The position numbers and the translations under genes are program-made. Positions 1 to 6,139 of a stretch of DNA of 7,284 nucleotides are shown here, piece by piece (the first letter of the stretch is position 1; each line of letters starts with the position of its first letter). The notes beneath the pieces are model-generated. The model was given only the letters and a program-made list of their open reading frames with translations, was not told the origin of the DNA and did not search any database. Source of the stretch: CAZFIO01 sp964519585 (GTDB lineage: Bacteria; Bacillota; Clostridia; Tissierellales; Tissierellaceae); assembly GCA_964519585.1 (NCBI GenBank), contig CAZFIO010000110.1, positions 1 to 7,284 of the forward strand. The letters run 5' to 3'.

Positions 1-98
1 TTATTACTTTTTCAACAGGCCAAATATTTATGGATTAGCTGCGCCTAATTCTCCTGATGTTCACCAAACCCGGCAAATCTTCTCAATCCATCCCCTTA
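1..98. other. Non-coding tail downstream of hutD with a small stem-loop
   Basis: No coding frame with a start and ribosome site is visible here. The stretch 38-80 is clearly richer in G+C than the surrounding DNA. Bases 32-38 (GGATTAG) and 45-51 (CTAATTC) form a 7-pair stem, including one G-T pair, around a six-base loop. TGGATT at 31-36 also recurs inverted as AATCCA at 87-92. No T-run follows on the minus strand, so this is not a convincing terminator for hutD. It could be the edge of a dispersed intergenic repeat or the tail of a neighbouring gene outside the window. Confidence 0.35.
30..49 (+). repeat. Possible dispersed repeat, copy 1
   Basis: The core TAGCTGCGCCTAAT is matched at 12 of 14 positions by TAGCTGCACTTAAT at 7270-7283, and both are preceded by ATGG a few bases upstream. 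Both copies are intergenic. The match is short and partly palindromic, so chance is a real alternative. Confidence 0.25.
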
Positions 99-665
99 CT
101 ACTTCCTAAACTCTGTTACTATTACCGGTACTGTTGCATTTTCTATAGTAATCTTTTCTTCTTTTTCTGTTTCTAAAACTAAAAGTGAAAACCCTTCCAC
201 CTTCTTCTCTTCATCCCCAATCTGAATCTCATAATCCTCCATAGAAAACATAGTCACTATCTGTGAACTCTTCAGACTATATTCATCTCCCTGATTTAGG
301 ATTTGCATTTTAGCCTGGCTTCCATTTTTGACTATAAAATTATAATCCCTACAATCCAGGGTATTTTCTGAATAGGTAGACCAAGAGCCATCAAAGTATT
401 CTGCATCATACTTATTTAGTTCTCTTTTATAAAGACCCTTATGGTCCAATTTCAGCTTTCCTTCAAGGGGTAAAATATATCTTTGATAACCTGTAAAATC
501 TGAAAACTCAGATTCAGTGGATGTAAATGTAGCTGATGATATTCTAAAGAGAAAATCCCTATTAGCAAATACTGCATCCTCAGGATATATGGTTAGTTGG
601 GTGGTTTCTCCACCTGCCCATTTTGTAGTTATAAAATCTTCTTTTCTTATAATCTTTATTTTCAT
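99..665 (-). CDS. hutD: HutD/Ves family protein
   Basis: 188-residue protein of the HutD (Ves) family, small cupin-like proteins often found near histidine-utilisation genes. Family features seen are W16-A-G-G-E-T-T-Q-L in the first strand, F-R-I-S-S-A-T-F at 40-47, the stretch from F54 to G69 (FSDFTGYQRYILPLEG), and F-D-G at 91-93. Length fits the family. There is no signal peptide or membrane segment, so it is cytosolic. In Pseudomonas, HutD was proposed to limit how far histidine-utilisation genes are induced; no enzyme activity is established. The ATG at 665 has a good ribosome site (AGGTGG, four bases upstream). It lies behind the ftcD terminator, so it is probably separately transcribed or reached by read-through. 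A TATTAT at 699-704 could be a -10, but no -35 is recognisable. Family assignment is confident; the role is inferred from context. Confidence 0.88.
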   Translation of the reverse strand: MKIKIIRKEDFITTKWAGGETTQLTIYPEDAVFANRDFLFRISSATFTSTESEFSDFTGYQRYILPLEGKLKLDHKGLYKRELNKYDAEYFDGSWSTYSENTLDCRDYNFIVKNGSQAKMQILNQGDEYSLKSSQIVTMFSMEDYEIQIGDEEKKVEGFSLLVLETEKEEKITIENATVPVIVTEFRK

Positions 666-731
666 ACTTCCACCTCATTTTTATAGTTTCTTCTAGCTAT
701 AATATCATTTTAGAACATTTAGCACATATAG

Positions 732-760
732 AAGAAAGACCCGCAAGGCGAGTCTTTCCT
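732..760 (-). terminator. Intrinsic terminator after ftcD
   Basis: The arms 748-760 and 732-744 form a 13-pair stem (two G-U pairs) with a three-base loop at 745-747, 11 bases past the ftcD stop. The descending arm is T-rich (TTTCTTC) and is followed by an AT-rich stretch rather than a pure T-run. It should end gltS-ftcD transcripts, perhaps with leakage into hutD. No equally strong U-tract is seen on the other strand. Confidence 0.8.
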
Positions 761-771
761 AAATCTGTCTA

Positions 772-1674
772 TTAGTCAGCTTGGTCTAGTAATCTTTTCT
801 CTAATATTTGGTCTATATCAAAGTTTTCGATTTGTAGATAGTATTCTGCAGCATCAAGTAAGGCCTTCATTGGAACTGTTCCTATTACCTCACTGCCTAC
901 TACATTTACTCCCCATCTTTTTGCTTCCATTTTTACCATTTCAAAAGCTTGGTAAACTGCTGATTTTTCATAGTTTACCAGATTCATGGAAACTTGGGTT
1001 TGGTTTCTTTCTTCAAGTTTTAAGCCTATACCCTTAACAAATCTTAGTCCCCCACCTATATGTCTTACTGTTTTTGCAATCTTGTCTGCTATTTCTACAT
1101 CTGGTGTATCAAGGTTTATATTAAAGGCTACTAGTGGAACTCTAGCACCTACTACTGTTCCACCACTTTTAGCATTGAATTCTTGTGGACCATAATCTGG
1201 TGTCCAATCTTCTTCCTTGATTTTTGCAAAAAAACCTTCGTATTGGCCTTTTCTGATGGCTGCAAGGTTTTGTCTTCCAGGGCTTGTTGCTGCATCCTCA
1301 TATAGGTAGACTGGAATTCCCCAGCTGCCTATTTCCTCAGCAACCTCTTTTGCAACTTCAACACATTCCTGGATAGTTACATTTGAAACAGGTGTAAAGG
1401 GTACAACATCTGTAGCTCCCATTCTTGGATGGGCTCCTTCATGCTTGGACATATCGATTAATTCTGCTGCCTTTTTTGCTGTATTGATGGCAGCTTCCTT
1501 CACTTGTTCTGGAGAACCTATCATTGTAAGAACTGTTCTGTTGTGGTCCTTGTCAGATGAATAGTCTAGTATGGTGATTCCTTCAACATTTCTAGCCTCA
1601 TCAATAATTTTCTCTACTACCTCTAAGTTTCTACCTTCACTAAAGTTTGGTACGCATTCCATTAACTTTTTCAT
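772..1674 (-). CDS. ftcD: Glutamate formimidoyltransferase
   Basis: 300-residue, single-function formimidoyltransferase. It moves the formimino group of N-formimino-L-glutamate (a histidine-degradation intermediate) to tetrahydrofolate, releasing glutamate in the cytosol. Seen: the N-terminal signature CVPNFSEGR (7-15), D-x-D-H-N-R-T (41-47), and G-A-H-P-R-M-G-A-T-D (80-89). H82 falls at the same number as the catalytic histidine of mammalian FTCD. G-A-R-V-P-L-V-A-F-N-I-N-L (176-188) opens the second subdomain, and Q-V-S-M-N-L is at 227-232. The cyclodeaminase half of animal FTCD is absent, as usual in bacteria; a separate FchA would be needed and is not in this window. The ATG at 1674 follows GGAGG. 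It starts 30 bases after gltS and so is co-transcribed, which places it under the sigma-54 promoter at 3043-3058. hutH, hutU and hutI are not in view. Confidence is very high. Confidence 0.96.
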   Translation of the reverse strand: MKKLMECVPNFSEGRNLEVVEKIIDEARNVEGITILDYSSDKDHNRTVLTMIGSPEQVKEAAINTAKKAAELIDMSKHEGAHPRMGATDVVPFTPVSNVTIQECVEVAKEVAEEIGSWGIPVYLYEDAATSPGRQNLAAIRKGQYEGFFAKIKEEDWTPDYGPQEFNAKSGGTVVGARVPLVAFNINLDTPDVEIADKIAKTVRHIGGGLRFVKGIGLKLEERNQTQVSMNLVNYEKSAVYQAFEMVKMEAKRWGVNVVGSEVIGTVPMKALLDAAEYYLQIENFDIDQILEKRLLDQAD

Positions 1675-1704
1675 GATTTCCTCCTCTTTTACATCTATTG
1701 TATC

Positions 1705-2943
1705 TTATTTTAAGTTGCCTACAAAGGTTTTAATGAACCAAATTGTCTGTGGCTGATAAATAATATCCACTAGAAAAGCTCCAACTATAGGAACAATCAT
1801 CATGGCCTTTCTGCTCATACCATATCTTTCATTTACTGCTGTCATGTTTACTATAGCTGAAGGGGTCGCTCCTAGCCCGTGTCCTGCAAGGCCTGATACC
1901 ATTACTGCAGCATCATAGTTGCTTCCTAGTATTCTAAATACTACAAAGTAGCCAAGTAAAACTACTAGAACAACTTGTGCCAATACTACCAGCATAACTC
2001 CACCTATTAAACCCGATAGTTCCCAAAGTTTTAAGGTCATAAGTGCTAGGGATAGATATAGGTTAAGCATAACATTTCCTATTTCATCAACTAGGGCAAA
2101 ATCGAATTTGTAGAAATTAGCCTTTTCATTCACATTTCTAAGGATTACTGCAACAAACATGGCACCAACATAATTAGGGAAACTCATACCTATTAGTTTA
2201 GATACCCATCCTGAGACTATTGTACCCAAAGCCATGGAAATAATTATTGCAGAAACATTTTTAATAACATCTAGGGAAGTTAATTTGTCTCCTGTTGCAA
2301 CATTGATTTCTGTAACTGACGTATCAAATGAATCATCTTCATCTGGAGTAAGATTGTGTTTTTCAATAAGTCTTCTTCCTAAGGGTCCACCTACTAGGAC
2401 TGCAGATATAAGTCCAAATGTTGCAGCAGCTGCTCCTACTAAACTCCCTGCTGCATATCCAGCTTCTACAAAGTCTCCACCATATGAAAGTGCAGCACCA
2501 TGGCCACCAATCATAGATATGGCACTAGCTAGTAGGGCATAAGGTGCTTCTAATCCTATAACCTTGGCTATACCTATGCCCAATATGTTTTGAATTACAG
2601 ATATAACTCCAGCAACTAACCAATAAATTACTAATAATTTCCCACCTTTTTTAAGAAGGGCAAAACTTGCACCCAAACCTACAGTTGTAAAGAAAGCAAG
2701 CATAAACATATCTTGGAATATGTTTTCAAAGTTAAATGCAAATGCTCCTGTAGTATGTCCTAAATATGTGATAAACATAAATATAAATCCACCAATAACT
2801 GGTGCAGGTATACAATATTTATCCAAAATCGCAACCTTGTTTTTTACAAAGTATCCTAATAATAATAGTATAGCAGCAAATGCTAAGGTACTTGCAACGT
2901 CTACATTAATATTCATAAGTCCTTCAACTACTTCAAATTTCAT
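1705..2943 (-). CDS. gltS: Sodium/glutamate symporter (GltS family)
   Basis: 412-residue inner-membrane protein of the ESS/GltS family, which couples Na+ entry to glutamate uptake. About ten hydrophobic segments are visible in two halves, divided by a charged cytoplasmic loop at about 189-225. Each half has the family's glycine-rich re-entrant motif: S-M-I-G-G-H-G-A-A at 143-151 and G-H-G-L-G-A-T-P-S-A-I-V-N-M at 354-367. Length matches GltS (about 400 residues). The ATG at 2943 has an excellent ribosome site (AGGAGGG, 2949-2955). It is first in the operon with ftcD and is preceded by an approximately 90-base leader from a sigma-54 promoter, so it is the likely main target of the adjacent two-component system. 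Glutamate is the family substrate, but the pairing with ftcD leaves open that this copy carries formimino-glutamate or exports glutamate; the sequence cannot decide. Confidence 0.95.
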   Translation of the reverse strand: MKFEVVEGLMNINVDVASTLAFAAILLLLGYFVKNKVAILDKYCIPAPVIGGFIFMFITYLGHTTGAFAFNFENIFQDMFMLAFFTTVGLGASFALLKKGGKLLVIYWLVAGVISVIQNILGIGIAKVIGLEAPYALLASAISMIGGHGAALSYGGDFVEAGYAAGSLVGAAAATFGLISAVLVGGPLGRRLIEKHNLTPDEDDSFDTSVTEINVATGDKLTSLDVIKNVSAIIISMALGTIVSGWVSKLIGMSFPNYVGAMFVAVILRNVNEKANFYKFDFALVDEIGNVMLNLYLSLALMTLKLWELSGLIGGVMLVVLAQVVLVVLLGYFVVFRILGSNYDAAVMVSGLAGHGLGATPSAIVNMTAVNERYGMSRKAMMIVPIVGAFLVDIIYQPQTIWFIKTFVGNLK

Positions 2944-2969
2944 ATTAACCCTCCTAATTTTCTAATAAA

Positions 2970-3017
2970 ATACTTATAATTCCTAGGGCCCCTAACCCCC
3001 TTCCTTAATTTAAGTAT
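2970..3017 (-). other. Leader hairpin with G-rich loop upstream of gltS
   Basis: Bases 3007-3017 pair with 2970-2981 as an 11-pair AU stem with one bulged base. The roughly 25-base loop, read on the minus strand, carries G-runs of 2, 5, 4 and 2 (at 3003-3004, 2996-3000, 2989-2992 and 2982-2983) plus a CCC. The element lies inside the predicted gltS leader and ends 15 bases before the ribosome site. No known riboswitch class is recognised. It could affect mRNA stability or translation, or be incidental. Confidence 0.4.
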
Positions 3018-3032
3018 GAACAATTGACTACA

Positions 3033-3059
3033 ATTATATAACTGCAATTTTTATGCCAA
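3033..3059 (-). promoter_or_regulatory. Possible overlapping housekeeping promoter for gltS-ftcD
   Basis: On the minus strand TTGGCA (3054-3059, five of six to the -35 consensus) is followed after 15 bases by a perfect TATAAT (3033-3038). The spacer is two bases short of optimal. The -35 candidate is the sigma-54 -24 element itself, so it may be only a by-product. In an AT-rich intergenic region a TATAAT is not rare. Confidence 0.25.
3043..3058 (-). promoter_or_regulatory. Sigma-54 (-24/-12) promoter for gltS-ftcD
   Basis: The minus strand reads TGGCATAAAAATTGCA, which fits the consensus TGGCAC-N5-TTGCW at every conserved position except the C after TGGCA. The invariant GG and GC have exactly the right spacing. 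The preceding base is T, as the consensus Y allows. The predicted start is near 3032, giving about 90 bases of leader before the gltS ATG. The gene immediately upstream encodes a sigma-54 activator, which independently supports the call. Confidence 0.88.
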
Positions 3060-3134
3060 CTTTTATTAATATGAATTTGCATGTGTTTTAGCCATTTCTT
3101 TCCTAAATATAATACTTTTAATAGAAATAGATAT

Positions 3135-3164
3135 AAAAAAACACCCTGCACTATTTGCAGGGTG
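3135..3164 (-). terminator. Intrinsic terminator of the ychF-kinase-regulator unit
   Basis: On the minus strand, CACCCTGCA (3156-3164) and TGCAGGGTG (3142-3150) form a perfect 9-pair stem with a five-base loop. It is followed by seven T (3135-3141) and begins 17 bases past the regulator's stop codon. This is a textbook rho-independent terminator. It stops read-through into gltS and so isolates the target operon from its regulators. Confidence 0.9.
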
Positions 3165-3179
3165 CAATATTTGCAGGGT
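3142..3179. repeat. Triple TGCAGGGT half-sites, candidate enhancer for the sigma-54 activator
   Basis: The half-site occurs inverted at 3143-3150 and direct at 3156-3163 and 3172-3179. The two direct copies belong to a 12-base repeat TATTTGCAGGGT (3152-3163 and 3168-3179) with a 16-base period. The site TTGCA-GGG-TGCAA at 3155-3167 is also a small palindrome. Measured from the predicted start near 3032, the cluster covers about -110 to -147, the usual place for activator sites of NtrC-class proteins. The terminator explains two copies but not the third. Binding by the adjacent regulator is inferred. Confidence 0.5.
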
Positions 3180-3181
3180 AA

Positions 3182-4537
3182 CTATAGGCCATACTCCTTG
3201 ATTTTATACCTAAGGGTTCTTTCACTTATTCCTAGACTTTCAGCAGTCCACTTCCTGTTTTGATTATTTTTATCCAGGGCAAAGCTGATTGCCTTCCTTT
3301 CTATTTGTTTCATGTCTTCTCCTTCATATATCTTTATATGATTTTCATCCTTATGAAGATCAGGACTTCTAGGCTTACTGATAATATTTTGTGGACTTAT
3401 ATAAAGGGAATCACTATCTATATACTCACCTCTGTTTAGGAGAACTGCCCTTTGTATAATATTTTCTAGTTCCCTAATATTGCCTTTAAAAGAGTAATTG
3501 CTTAATATTTCATAAGCCTCTGGACTCATAGCCTTTATGTCCTTGTTAAAGGAAATATTGTATTTATCTATAAAGTAGGGGATTAGGTGCTTTAGGTCCT
3601 CTATTCTATCCCTTAGTGGTGGTGCTACAATATTGATTACATTTATCCTATAGTAGAGGTCTTCACGAAAATTTCCTGCTTCAACCTCCATCCTTAAGTC
3701 CCTGTTTGTGATACAAACCACCCTTACATCCACCCTATGTGATTCTGCATCTCCTACCTGCCTTACTTCCTTGTCCTGTAAAAACCTTAAAAGCTTTGAT
3801 TGAAGTTTTAGGTCCATTTCACCAATCTCATCTAAAAGCAGGGTCCCCTTGTCAGCCCTTCTTATTATACCAACTTCATCCTTATAGGCACCAGTAAAAG
3901 AACCCTTCTTATAACCAAATAGTTCACTTTCTAAAAGTTCTCCCGGCATGGCAGCACAATTTATAGCAATAAAAGGGTTAGACCTTCTGTTGCTGGATGT
4001 ATGTATTTCTTGAGCTATCAATTCCTTACCCGTGCCACTTTCACCTGTTATTAAGATGGTTGCATTGGTATCCTTAACCTTATTTATTATTTCTATTACT
4101 TCCTTAATGTAGGGAGTTTCACCAATGATTTCTTTTTTAACATGGAGCTTCAGGCTTGAAATCTTTTTTGCCATCTTTAGCTTATCTTCTGCAGTGTTTA
4201 GAAGTAGAATCAATTGGTCATTGTCTATAGGTTTTGTTATAAAATAGAAGGCACCTAATTTTATAGCCTTTATAGAATTTTCTATGGTTGAATGAGCTGT
4301 CATAATGATAACAATAGCATTTGAGTCTACCTTCAAAAATTCTTCCAATAAGTCAAGTCCACTCTCCTCCTTTAGCCGTAAATCAAGCAAGACTAGTCTT
4401 ATCTTTTCTTTTTTAAATTTTTCTAAGGCATCAGTAGATTTGGCACTTGTATATACATCATATTTGTCCTCCAAGAGGAACCTAAGGGACCTTAGTATTT
4501 TAACCTCATCATCAACAATCAGTAGCTTGTTTTTCAC
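3182..4537 (-). CDS. Sigma-54-dependent NtrC-class response regulator
   Basis: Cytosolic transcription activator, 451 residues from the chosen start. Receiver domain 1-120: acidic pocket D9/D10, phospho-acceptor D52, switch T80, and K102 in T-K-P. AAA+ domain about 136-365: Walker A G-E-S-G-T-G-K-E (165-172), sigma-54 contact loop G-S-F-T-G-A (212-217, a variant of GAFTGA), Walker B T-L-L-L-D-E-I-G (232-239), arginine-finger region F-R-E-D-L-Y-Y-R (290-297), and sensor II G-N-I-R-E-L-E-N (352-359). A Fis-type helix-turn-helix is at about 427-450. All parts needed for phosphorylation, ATP hydrolysis and DNA binding are present. Three starts are possible: GTG 4546, ATG 4543 and GTG 4537. The ribosome site (AAGGGTGAT, 4542-4550) is properly spaced only for 4537, giving M-K-N-K-L-L-I-V-D-D. 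It overlaps the kinase gene by 26 bases. The likely target is the promoter at 3043-3058. Confidence 0.94.
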   Translation of the reverse strand: MKNKLLIVDDEVKILRSLRFLLEDKYDVYTSAKSTDALEKFKKEKIRLVLLDLRLKEESGLDLLEEFLKVDSNAIVIIMTAHSTIENSIKAIKLGAFYFITKPIDNDQLILLLNTAEDKLKMAKKISSLKLHVKKEIIGETPYIKEVIEIINKVKDTNATILITGESGTGKELIAQEIHTSSNRRSNPFIAINCAAMPGELLESELFGYKKGSFTGAYKDEVGIIRRADKGTLLLDEIGEMDLKLQSKLLRFLQDKEVRQVGDAESHRVDVRVVCITNRDLRMEVEAGNFREDLYYRINVINIVAPPLRDRIEDLKHLIPYFIDKYNISFNKDIKAMSPEAYEILSNYSFKGNIRELENIIQRAVLLNRGEYIDSDSLYISPQNIISKPRSPDLHKDENHIKIYEGEDMKQIERKAISFALDKNNQNRKWTAESLGISERTLRYKIKEYGL

Positions 4538-6107
4538 TTGCATCACCCTTCTTTACATAAAGCTTGATTAGCATTCCTTTTTCCTCACCAGCACTTTCTG
4601 CTAAAATTCTACCACCATTTTCGTCAACAATTTGTTTGACTACAAACATACCCACTCCATTGCCAAACTCCTTGGTGGTGAAAAATGGTTCAAATATATA
4701 TTGAATTTCATCTTCATTCATACCATGTCCATTATCCATAAATGAAAGTATAATCTCATCACCATAAGATCTAGCAGATATATATATAGTGGGATTCTCT
4801 GTATCCTTTATCGCATCCCTACTATTAAGTAGGATATTAATAATTACTTGTTTGAATTGACTAGCATCAAACTTGATAAAGTATGCTTTATCTATATCTA
4901 GGTTAATATTTACATTTTTCATTTGAAGTTTTACTAGTTTTATTGTATTTTCCAATTCTTCATGAAGGTTTAGGTCTAATTGCAGAGGTTTTCTTGGGGA
5001 AATATATTGCATAAATTCCTGAATAAGTCTGTCTATCCTATCTATCTCTGATGGGATATCTTCAGAGGCAGCTAGCAAAAATTCCTTGTTTTCAAGCTTA
5101 TCCCCTATTTGTGTTGTATAAAGTCTTATTGAAGTCATAGGGTTTCTAATCTCATGGGCCAAGGATGATATAATTTTTTGCATGAATTGCAGCTTATCAT
5201 AATTCCTCAATTCATTTACTAGGGCCTTTTGCTCTTCAGTTTTTTTCTCTATTATCCCCTTTAATCTTTTATTAAAGGTTTGTATTACAATGTTTAAGAG
5301 TATAAGGCCTATGGTTGTAAGGATTAAAAACCTCTGTATAGTTTCATATCTAGCCTTTACATTTTTTATAGGTGTGCCAAACCATTTTCTATAAAGGGAA
5401 TCATACATGCCACTTTTTTGAATCTCTAGAAGCCCCTTGTTTAGCTTATCTAACAGGGCCCTGTTATCCTTGCCTACAGCCATAGAATACTTCTGTTCAT
5501 TGAGGGTGTCTCCTACAATTTTTATATCCCCTATGGAGTCCTTTTCCTTGCAGAGATAGTTTATGGTTAGGGTGTTTCCTATCAGGGAGTCTACCCTTCC
5601 ATCTAGCAAGTTTTGCAGGGCCTCATCAAAGCTTCTGTACTCTATTATCCTTACATCAGGAATTTCCTTAATTTCATCATATAAAATTTCCTCCACATTA
5701 AGGGCCACTACCTTCCCACTTAAATCCTTCAAACTCTTTATGTCTGTATTATCATCTTTTACAAATATGGATTGGGAATTCATTAGGAGGGAATTGGAAA
5801 ATAGGAACTTATTTTTTCTTTCATCTGATTCCTTCATACCCTGGATTATGTCTGCCTGACCTTGACTTATGGAGTTGTAGGCCTGGTCCCAAGTTAGGGG
5901 TATAAATTCAAACTCTATTCCAGTGACAAGTCCTATGGCCTTTAATAAATCTACATTAAACCCCTTAAATGTTCCATTTGAATCTACATATTCATAGGGT
6001 GGGAATTGGCTATCTCCTGCTACTCTATATGTTTCAGATTCTGCATATGATAATTTTGGCCCTGTCAAGCCAAATATTATGATTAATATAATAGCAAGTC
6101 TTTTCAT
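4512..6107 (-). CDS. Sensor histidine kinase with extracellular amino-acid-type binding domain
   Basis: 531-residue membrane kinase. A signal peptide (1-22, ending S-Y-A) precedes a family-3 solute-binding domain (about 26-245). This shows the opening F-P-P-Y-E-Y...G-F-N-V-D-L-L and S-D-E-R at 94-97; in amino-acid-binding relatives this Arg grips the carboxylate. One transmembrane helix (259-277) and a short charged coiled linker lead directly to the kinase core, with no HAMP or PAS domain. Kinase boxes: H318 in S-S-L-A-H-E-I-R-N-P, N-box around N428, G1 D-N-G-H-G-M (458-463), F-box F-E-P-F-F-T-T-K (472-479), and G2 G-N-G-V-G-M (482-487), a variant of GTGLGL. It should phosphorylate the overlapping regulator. 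A GTG at 6116 would add three residues but lies inside the ribosome site AGGGTGG, so ATG 6107 is preferred. The ligand is unknown; an amino acid or a derivative is inferred from the fold and the target genes. Confidence 0.93.
   Translation of the reverse strand: MKRLAIILIIIFGLTGPKLSYAESETYRVAGDSQFPPYEYVDSNGTFKGFNVDLLKAIGLVTGIEFEFIPLTWDQAYNSISQGQADIIQGMKESDERKNKFLFSNSLLMNSQSIFVKDDNTDIKSLKDLSGKVVALNVEEILYDEIKEIPDVRIIEYRSFDEALQNLLDGRVDSLIGNTLTINYLCKEKDSIGDIKIVGDTLNEQKYSMAVGKDNRALLDKLNKGLLEIQKSGMYDSLYRKWFGTPIKNVKARYETIQRFLILTTIGLILLNIVIQTFNKRLKGIIEKKTEEQKALVNELRNYDKLQFMQKIISSLAHEIRNPMTSIRLYTTQIGDKLENKEFLLAASEDIPSEIDRIDRLIQEFMQYISPRKPLQLDLNLHEELENTIKLVKLQMKNVNINLDIDKAYFIKFDASQFKQVIINILLNSRDAIKDTENPTIYISARSYGDEIILSFMDNGHGMNEDEIQYIFEPFFTTKEFGNGVGMFVVKQIVDENGGRILAESAGEEKGMLIKLYVKKGDASEKQATDC
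4542..4550 (-). promoter_or_regulatory. Ribosome binding site deciding the regulator start
   Basis: Minus-strand AAGGGTGAT shares GGTGAT with the anti-Shine-Dalgarno complement. The GGG core lies eight bases before GTG 4537 but only two bases before ATG 4543, and GTG 4546 begins inside it. This favours GTG 4537. The site lies inside the end of the kinase gene, consistent with translational coupling. Confidence 0.55.
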
Positions 6108-6112
6108 ATCTA

Positions 6113-6119
6113 CCACCCT
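6113..6119 (-). promoter_or_regulatory. Ribosome binding site deciding the kinase start
   Basis: AGGGTGG on the minus strand ends five bases before ATG 6107. The alternative GTG at 6114-6116 is part of this same element and has no separate site upstream, so it is unlikely to be the start. Confidence 0.7.
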
Positions 6120-6139
6120 AAACTTTTTTATGTCTACTC

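Noticed and set aside
698..703. Plus-strand TATAAT upstream of hutD
   Set aside because: It would direct transcription away from hutD and antisense into ftcD, and no -35 partner is visible. It is probably chance in AT-rich DNA.
986..1195. Plus-strand open frame inside ftcD
   Set aside because: It is antisense to a strongly conserved enzyme, with no ribosome site and low-complexity S/P/L composition typical of a shadow frame. The same applies to the other plus-strand frames inside gltS, the regulator, the kinase and ychF.
2940..3023. Open frame of 27 codons in the gltS leader ending in TGA that overlaps the gltS ATG
   Set aside because: It would need a TTG start with no ribosome site, and its codons simply read through the G-rich hairpin. 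Nothing supports a leader peptide.
3078..3094. Second sigma-54-like element on the minus strand (TGGC followed by TGCA)
   Set aside because: The GG-to-GC spacing is one base too long and the -24 box is poor. Spacing is strict for sigma-54, and the perfect-spaced site at 3043-3058 lies just downstream.
3142..3179. CRISPR-like or tandem-repeat interpretation of the TGCAGGGT copies
   Set aside because: There are only three short copies with 4-5 base spacers, one of them inverted, which does not fit a CRISPR array. A terminator plus a protein-binding site explains them better.
3081..3263. Plus-strand open frame across the gltS-regulator intergenic region
   Set aside because: It runs through the terminator hairpin and into the antisense of the regulator's conserved HTH end. 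There is no ribosome site and the composition is implausible.
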